DNA from: CAYSBE01 sp964429245 | GTDB lineage: Bacteria > Bacteroidota > Bacteroidia > UKL13-3 | DNA length: 11,148 nucleotides | Direction: 5' to 3' | NCBI GenBank assembly: GCA_964429245.1 | Contig: CAYSBE010000088.1 | Location: forward strand, 1-11,148 | Shown here: positions 6,328 to 11,148 of the stretch, piece by piece | How positions within the stretch are numbered: the stretch's first letter is position 1 | Layout: each line of letters starts with the position of its first letter | Made by a program: the position numbers and the translations under genes | Notes under the pieces: model-generated | Seen by the model: the letters and a program-made list of their open reading frames with translations, nothing else | The model's database searches: none | Told to the model about the DNA's origin: nothing

Positions 6328-7125
6328 ATGCATCAAAAAGTACGTGCAAAAAAGCATTTAGGTCAGCATTTCTTAAATGATGAGCGAATCGCCTATAATA
6401 TTGTTCAGGCTTTGTTGGATAATTGTACGTCAGGTGCTGTGCTTGAAATTGGACCGGGAATGGGCGTATTAACCAAGCATTTGTTGGAACATAGTCGTTT
6501 TAAAACATATGCGTTGGATGTAGATACTGAATCAATCAACTACCTTAAGTCTCATTATCCTGCACTAGAGGAAACCCTATTTGAAAAGGATTTCTTACAA
6601 TGCGATTTAGCAAAATTGATACCAGGAGAGTTTTGTTTGATAGGGAATTTCCCCTACAATATTTCCTCGCAAATCGTATTCAAGATGCTCGAAAATAAAG
6701 AGCGAATCCCATTGATGGTAGGGATGTTTCAGAAAGAAGTAGCAGAGCGTATTGCAGCCCCCTCAGGAAATAAATCATATGGAATACTGTCGGTTTTGAG
6801 TCAGGCATTTTATGATGTTGAGTACCTGTTTACGGTGCATGAGGATGTTTTTATTCCACCACCCAAGGTGAAATCAGGAGTCATTAAAATGACAAAGAAA
6901 ACCGATATAATTGGTGTAGACATCAAACTATTTTACAAGGTAGTAAAAACGGCTTTTAACCAACGTAGAAAAAAATTAAGAAATGCATTGCATGTATTTA
7001 ATATAAATGATGCCATATTGCAATCAGCCGAATTTGCAGATAAAAGAGCTGAGCAATTATCAATAGCCAATTTTATAGAACTTACAAAATTAGTAGCCAT
7101 ACATGGAGAACATCACGATAGATAA
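6328..7125 (+). CDS. rsmA: 16S rRNA (adenine1518-N6/adenine1519-N6)-dimethyltransferase
   Basis: The product is 265 aa, typical for RsmA (KsgA). It transfers four methyl groups from S-adenosylmethionine to two adjacent adenines near the 3' end of 16S rRNA late in small-subunit assembly. AKKHLGQHFL (8-17) is the family's N-terminal signature. EIGPGMGVLT (40-49) is SAM motif I, D64 and D88 are probable SAM-contacting acids, and NFPYNISS (107-114) is catalytic motif IV (NLPY in many bacteria). FIPPPKV (175-181) and FNQRRKKLRNAL (210-221) are conserved C-terminal segments. Its last 23 nt overlap the start of mgtE, which suggests translational coupling. PdxA and RsmA genes are also neighbours in enterobacteria, although there they are co-directional. 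Confidence 0.96.
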   Translation: MHQKVRAKKHLGQHFLNDERIAYNIVQALLDNCTSGAVLEIGPGMGVLTKHLLEHSRFKTYALDVDTESINYLKSHYPALEETLFEKDFLQCDLAKLIPGEFCLIGNFPYNISSQIVFKMLENKERIPLMVGMFQKEVAERIAAPSGNKSYGILSVLSQAFYDVEYLFTVHEDVFIPPPKVKSGVIKMTKKTDIIGVDIKLFYKVVKTAFNQRRKKLRNALHVFNINDAILQSAEFADKRAEQLSIANFIELTKLVAIHGEHHDR

Positions 7126-8442
7126 TGCATTCGTGAAGCAAATTAAACTGCTGCTTGAGCAAAACGCTGAAGAAGAGCTAAGGCATTTGCTTGATGCAAT
7201 GTATGAACAAGATATTGCCGAATTGGTTGATAAATTGGGAATAGATGATGCAAGAGACATTATTTTGCTCATATCAAAAGATAAAATAATAAAAGTGTTG
7301 GTGGAGATGGAAGATACACTTCGAACCCAATTCTTGTCTGCATATGGGCCTTCTGAAATAGCCGATCGCTTCATACAGAATATGGATTCTGATGATGCAA
7401 CATATGTACTCGGGCATTTTCCCAACAAACAAAAAGAGGAGGTCATTGCAAACCTTACTGATATTGAGTATGCATCCAGTTTGCTATCTCTTCTAAGCTA
7501 CGATGATTATACTGCAGGTAGCCTAATGGCAGTTGAGCTTGTAAAAGCAAATGTAAATTGGACAGTGGGTCAGTGTATTGATGAAATACGCAGACAAGCA
7601 GAGAATGTAGACAATATATATGTAGTTTACGTGGTTGACCATTATGAAAGATTAAGTGGAATCATCACATTAAAAAATCTCATTCTTGCACAAAATAACG
7701 TAAAGCTGGAAGAAGTGATGAACCATAAGGTAATTTCCGTAACAACATCAACGGACTCGGAAGAGATTGCCAATATTTTTAAAAAGTACGATTTAGTAGT
7801 GTTGCCAGTAATCAATGCAATTGGGCAGTTGGTAGGCAGAATTACGGTTGATGATGTTGTAGAAGTAATTAAGGAAGAAGCTAAGGAAGATTATCAGTTG
7901 ATGTCAGGAATTACTGAAGATGTGGACGCAACAGATAGGGTTTGGCTGCTTTCCCGTGCGCGTTTACCTTGGTTAATTATTGGCTTGGCCGGAGGAATTG
8001 GTTCTTCTAGGTTTATCGCACTTTACGAAGACCAGATTCAAATACATCCAGAAATGGCTTTTTTTATGCCACTTATTGCAGCAATGGGAGGAAATGCCGG
8101 AGTACAGTCTTCCGCAATTGTTGTGCAAGGATTGGCAAATAATACATTGGGTACAAAAAATATAGTGCCTAAAATATTTAAAGAGTTTCGTGTTTCGTTG
8201 CTTAATGCGCTCATTTGTTCGGTATTGATATTTACATACAATATCATGTTTTCAAATTCGCAGGACTTGGCTTTAACAGTTAGTTTAGCCTTATTTAGTG
8301 TCATTATTTTTGCCTCATTATTAGGAACATTTANNNNNNNNNNAAGGTGGACCCGGCAATTGCAACAGGTCCTTTTATTACCACTACCAACGATTTGCTT
8401 GGACTTGCACTTTATTTTAGTATTGGCCGAATGCTATATTAG
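7103..8442 (+). CDS. mgtE: Magnesium channel/transporter MgtE (contains assembly gap)
   Basis: MgtE is a dimeric, Mg2+-gated inner-membrane channel. The superhelical N domain (about 10-130) is followed by two CBS domains (about 137-260; TAGSLMA, and HKVISV to GRITVDDVVEV) that sense Mg2+, then the membrane domain from about 285, with MPLIAAMGGNAGVQSS (322-337). Ten N at 8334-8343 interrupt the last part. Reading resumes cleanly at 8344 in a different frame: KVDPAIATGPFITTTND, then GLALYFSIGRMLY and TAG at 8440-8442. This holds the two aspartates 14 residues apart that match D418 and D432 of Thermus MgtE, the latter in the ion pore. Alignment to MgtE suggests eight codons affected, about 23 missing bases, so the N run is a placeholder. 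Expected length is about 450 aa, normal for the family. It starts inside the end of rsmA. Confidence 0.93.
8334..8343. other. Assembly gap of ten N inside mgtE
   Basis: Ten N join two parts of mgtE that are out of phase with each other. The upstream part leaves one base of a codon and the downstream part starts on a codon boundary, so the true missing length must be 2 modulo 3. This is a sequencing or scaffolding gap and not evidence of a mutation. Confidence 0.95.
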
Positions 8443-8502
8443 TGAAAGTGATGCAACCTTTTTACATAAAAATGCAAACTATTGAAGTAATACCTTAAAA
8501 GC

Positions 8503-9447
8503 ATGAAGATATTAATTGCAGACGATGTGCACGACTACTTGACCAACGGATTGAAAACCCAAGGTCATGATGTACATTATCTCCCAATGATATCAAGAGA
8601 TGAGATAATTAAATTATTACCCGACATTGAGGTACTGGTAATTCGCACAAAAACACAAGTAGATAAACAAGTTTTAGAAGCAGGAACTAATTTAAAACTG
8701 ATTGCAAGGGCAGGAGCTGGTTTGGATAATATTGACATTACATTTTGCGAAAAACATCAAATCAAATATGTGCATGCAGGAGGAGCAAATGCCAACTCGG
8801 TAGGAGAGCATGCAGTAGGAATGCTACTTTCTTTATTACACAACCTGGCAAAATCTGATAAAGAAGTGAGGGCCGGTATATGGGATCGGAAGGGAAATAC
8901 GGGAAATGAACTAAATGGCAAAACAATTGGAATTATCGGATATGGACATACAGGAACAGCATTTGCAAAATGTCTTTCCGGCTTTGGTGTGAAGGTGTTG
9001 GCATATGATAAATACCGAAAGCATTATGGTGATGATTTTGCCGATGAAGCTTCACTTGACTTTATTTATTTAAGTGCCGATGTCATTTCATTTCATGTGC
9101 CCCTTACGGATGAAACCAGGTATTATTTCAATCAGGAGTTTATTCATAATATGAAGAAACCATTCATTCTTTTAAACTTAAGCAGGGGTGAAATAGTGCA
9201 AACAAAAGCCTTAGTAGATGCACTGGAACATAAAAAAGTAATTTCAGCCGGATTAGATGTGTTGGAAAACGAGAGATTAGAAAGCCTAACAAAAGATGAA
9301 CAAAACCTTTTCGAAAAGCTAATAAAGAGAAACAATTTGATACTTTCACCTCATGTTGGGGGGTGGTCGGTACAGTCTTATGAAAACATTTCAAAAGTTT
9401 TATTGCAAAAAATCAAAGAGTTAACTCCATTGTTAGCACATAGTTAA
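8503..9447 (+). CDS. D-isomer-specific 2-hydroxyacid dehydrogenase, phosphoglycerate dehydrogenase-like
   Basis: The product is 314 aa, a two-domain NAD-dependent dehydrogenase without the C-terminal ACT domain found in E. coli SerA. The NAD-binding motif is GIIGYGHTG (143-151), with D169 (AYDK) at the end of the second strand, typical of NAD preference. RAGAGLDNID (69-78) and ANSVGEHAV (97-105) are substrate-loop signatures. The catalytic set is R228 (LNLSRGE), probably E257 (DVLENE) and H284 (SPHVGG). The family reduces 2-keto acids or oxidises D-2-hydroxyacids such as 3-phosphoglycerate. Substrate cannot be read from motifs: serine synthesis (serA) is likely, but an erythronate-4-phosphate or other hydroxyacid dehydrogenase is possible. 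It starts 60 nt after mgtE with no terminator seen between, so co-transcription is possible. No serC lies beside it in the window. Confidence 0.88.
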   Translation: MKILIADDVHDYLTNGLKTQGHDVHYLPMISRDEIIKLLPDIEVLVIRTKTQVDKQVLEAGTNLKLIARAGAGLDNIDITFCEKHQIKYVHAGGANANSVGEHAVGMLLSLLHNLAKSDKEVRAGIWDRKGNTGNELNGKTIGIIGYGHTGTAFAKCLSGFGVKVLAYDKYRKHYGDDFADEASLDFIYLSADVISFHVPLTDETRYYFNQEFIHNMKKPFILLNLSRGEIVQTKALVDALEHKKVISAGLDVLENERLESLTKDEQNLFEKLIKRNNLILSPHVGGWSVQSYENISKVLLQKIKELTPLLAHS

Positions 9448-9508
9448 GCTTTAATTAAAAACACATTTTGAAATATGATTTTAAAATAATTTAATTTACA
9501 AACATTAA

Positions 9509-9540
9509 TTTGATAAAAACTGTGCAGTTTTATATCCTTG
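9509..9540 (+). promoter_or_regulatory. Bacteroidota-type promoter of the TonB receptor gene
   Basis: TTTG (9509-9512) and TATCCTTG (9533-9540) are separated by 20 nt. The second box differs from TAnnTTTG at one position. The start of transcription would be near 9547, giving a leader of roughly 43 nt before ATG 9590. A perfect palindrome fills much of the spacer. Confidence 0.6.
9516..9531. promoter_or_regulatory. Candidate operator palindrome in the receptor promoter
   Basis: AAAACTG and CAGTTTT form a perfect 7-bp inverted repeat around TG. It lies entirely between the two promoter boxes, where a bound repressor would block RNA polymerase. There is no following T-tract beyond the arm, so a terminator is unlikely. 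The binding protein is unknown. Confidence 0.45.
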
Positions 9541-9589
9541 TAATCCGTTCAAAGAGACAATTCTGCCATACATATAAAATCAATTGCGC

Positions 9590-11148
9590 ATGAAAAAAAT
9601 ATACAGTTTGATGTTCGCCTTACTTGGCTTCTATGTTTTAGCCAATGCCCAGTCTCAATTGGGTGAAATTAGGGGTAAAGTTATTGACTCAAAAACCAAA
9701 AAGCCACTTGAATATGCAAGTGTTACCATTGAATTGAATGGGAATGTTCGATCTACAACGCTAACAGATGATGACGGTAATTTTATCGTTAAGACACTTC
9801 AGCCGGGAGATTATACAATTAAAGTAACCTATACAGGTTATGTAAATGCAGTAGTCAGTGGTGTTGACGTAATCAGTGACCAGATTACTTTTCAAAATAT
9901 TTCAATGCAACAAAAAGAAGAAGGAAAAGTATTGGACGAGGTCGTTATCAAACGTAGAAAGCCACTCGTTGATCCGGAAGGAAAAGGTGGAGCTACCGTT
10001 AATGCAGCTCAAATCATGGCATTGCCTCAGCGTAACGTAAACATGGTGGCCAATACGGTAGCAGGAGTAGATGCCAGAGCAGGAGGAACACCAAATATTC
10101 GTGGAGCACGAGCTGATGGAACTGCATATTACATTGACGGGGTGCGTGTACAAGGTGGAGCAAGTGTCAATATTCCTCAAAATGCTATTGATCAAATTCA
10201 AATTATTACCGGTGGAACGCCAGCACAATATGGCGACTTTACCGGAGGTGCCATTGCCATTAATACCAAAGCTCCTTCAAGAAATTGGAACAGAGGCTTT
10301 GAATACATTACAGCTTCTCCTTTCAACGGTTATTTAGACAATACTCAGTACAATGAACTTCAAATGTTTGTTTCTGGTCCAATGAAGATATTTAACAAAG
10401 GCAGAGGTGAACAAGAACGTATATTAGGATTCTCATTGTCTGCAAGTGGTGTGTACGTTTTAGATGATCGACCTTCCGCAGTTGATTTATACAAAGTAAA
10501 TGATGCAAAACTAAAGGAGTTAAAAGAAAATCCACTCGTTCAACAGCAAGGTGGAGGATTTGTTCCAGCAGGAGAGTATCTTTTAAATTCGGATTTAACT
10601 AGAGTAGATTACAGACAAAATGCATCAAATTATAATATTTTACTTCAAGGAAACTTTACTTATCAAGCTAGTAAGAATATATTTATAAGAGTAGGCTATC
10701 AAGGTACTATGTTACGTGAACGAAACTTCAACTATGCGAATTCGTTAACTAATTCTGATCTAAATTCGTTTATTAAAGACAACACATTCAGAACTTATCT
10801 TCAATTCACCCAAGCATTTTCCCCTAAAAAAGGTGAAGATGGAAAAACCAAGCCTCAAACCGTTACCAATGCATATTACACGGTACGTGCTTCTTATGAG
10901 GTAAGGCATAGAGAAACCATGGATGCAGAGTTTGGCACCGATTTCTTCAACTATGGATTTTTAGGCACATTTACCAATTACAGTACACCCGTATATCAGC
11001 GCGTTACCAAACAATTTGGTGACTCTGCGGATGTTTACTATTTAGATGGTACCGGTCAAGAAATAAGACTGAGTTCCACTTATGCAAGACAAGTAGGAAC
11101 TTTTGATACCTTACTTACCTTTCAGCAAGCTGATTACAATCGTACTAG
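9590..11148 (+). CDS. TonB-dependent outer-membrane receptor (3' end beyond window)
   Basis: The frame stays open from ATG 9590 to the window edge, about 519 codons, and is a partial gene. Residues 1-20 form a signal peptide ending ANA before QSQL. Residues 26-107 (IRGKVIDSKTKKPLEYASV, LTDDDGNF, YTGY) are a carboxypeptidase-regulatory-like beta-sandwich, common at the start of Bacteroidota receptors. DEVVIK (116-121) is the likely TonB box. The plug domain follows (about 135-227): NIRGARADGTAYYIDGVRV, then IDQIQIITGGTPAQYGDFTGG and AIAINTK. The rest is the start of the beta-barrel. Such receptors import siderophores, vitamins, glycans or peptides using TonB-ExbBD energy. No SusD-like gene is visible, and the substrate is unknown. 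ATG 9590 is chosen because the signal peptide begins directly with MKKIYS. Confidence 0.92.
   Translation, partial: MKKIYSLMFALLGFYVLANAQSQLGEIRGKVIDSKTKKPLEYASVTIELNGNVRSTTLTDDDGNFIVKTLQPGDYTIKVTYTGYVNAVVSGVDVISDQITFQNISMQQKEEGKVLDEVVIKRRKPLVDPEGKGGATVNAAQIMALPQRNVNMVANTVAGVDARAGGTPNIRGARADGTAYYIDGVRVQGGASVNIPQNAIDQIQIITGGTPAQYGDFTGGAIAINTKAPSRNWNRGFEYITASPFNGYLDNTQYNELQMFVSGPMKIFNKGRGEQERILGFSLSASGVYVLDDRPSAVDLYKVNDAKLKELKENPLVQQQGGGFVPAGEYLLNSDLTRVDYRQNASNYNILLQGNFTYQASKNIFIRVGYQGTMLRERNFNYANSLTNSDLNSFIKDNTFRTYLQFTQAFSPKKGEDGKTKPQTVTNAYYTVRASYEVRHRETMDAEFGTDFFNYGFLGTFTNYSTPVYQRVTKQFGDSADVYYLDGTGQEIRLSSTYARQVGTFDTLLTFQQADYNRT

Noticed and set aside
8443..8485. Apparent C-terminal extension of mgtE to 8485
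   Set aside because: It is a frame artefact of the ten-N gap; the correct frame stops at 8442.
9902..10337. Open frames on both strands inside the receptor gene (9902-10228 minus, 10071-10337 plus)
   Set aside because: They overlap the TonB receptor plug domain, which is clearly coding in another frame.

Overview
The window looks like chromosomal DNA of a Bacteroidota bacterium. Supporting signs are low GC, promoters of the Bacteroidota type (TTG, about 19-20 nt, TAnnTTTG), near absence of Shine-Dalgarno sites, an AsmA-like protein with the Bacteroidota-style C-terminal region, and a TonB-dependent receptor carrying an N-terminal carboxypeptidase-regulatory-like domain. A run of ten N at 8334-8343 shows a draft, scaffolded assembly. 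No genus can be assigned from the sequence alone.

Left end (1-550), the most unusual part. Read on the minus strand, an intact tRNA-Val(UAC) with a good promoter is followed by a strong hairpin terminator, a small GIY-YIG nuclease gene, a degenerate second copy of the same tRNA, and an exact second copy of the terminator. The copies share an uninterrupted 55-nt identity (1-55 and 390-444), a period of 389 bp. In the degenerate copy the anticodon arm is replaced by a CCCGAC-N4-GTCGGG hairpin and the T arm is split by a second hairpin of the same design. The stop codon of the nuclease gene lies inside the degenerate tRNA. The arrangement resembles a small element that inserted at a tRNA gene and left one working and one ruined copy.

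Middle (about 670-8440), ordinary cell functions. An AsmA-like envelope protein gene is followed after 6 nt by an uncharacterised gene with a Tudor/KOW-like N-terminus. These converge on a minus-strand pair, an M17 leucyl aminopeptidase and pdxA (vitamin B6 synthesis), spaced 9 nt apart. Divergent from that pair, rsmA (16S rRNA dimethyladenosine methylase) overlaps mgtE (magnesium channel) by 23 nt. The assembly gap falls near the end of mgtE and shifts the apparent frame; the real C-terminus is recoverable and ends at 8442.

Right end (8503-11148). A D-isomer-specific 2-hydroxyacid dehydrogenase (phosphoglycerate dehydrogenase-like) follows mgtE. After a 142-nt intergenic region with a good promoter and a perfect palindrome in its spacer comes a TonB-dependent receptor gene, which runs off the window. 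No CRISPR array, rRNA gene, transposase or clear defence operon was seen. No stretch longer than 300 nt lacks a gene.
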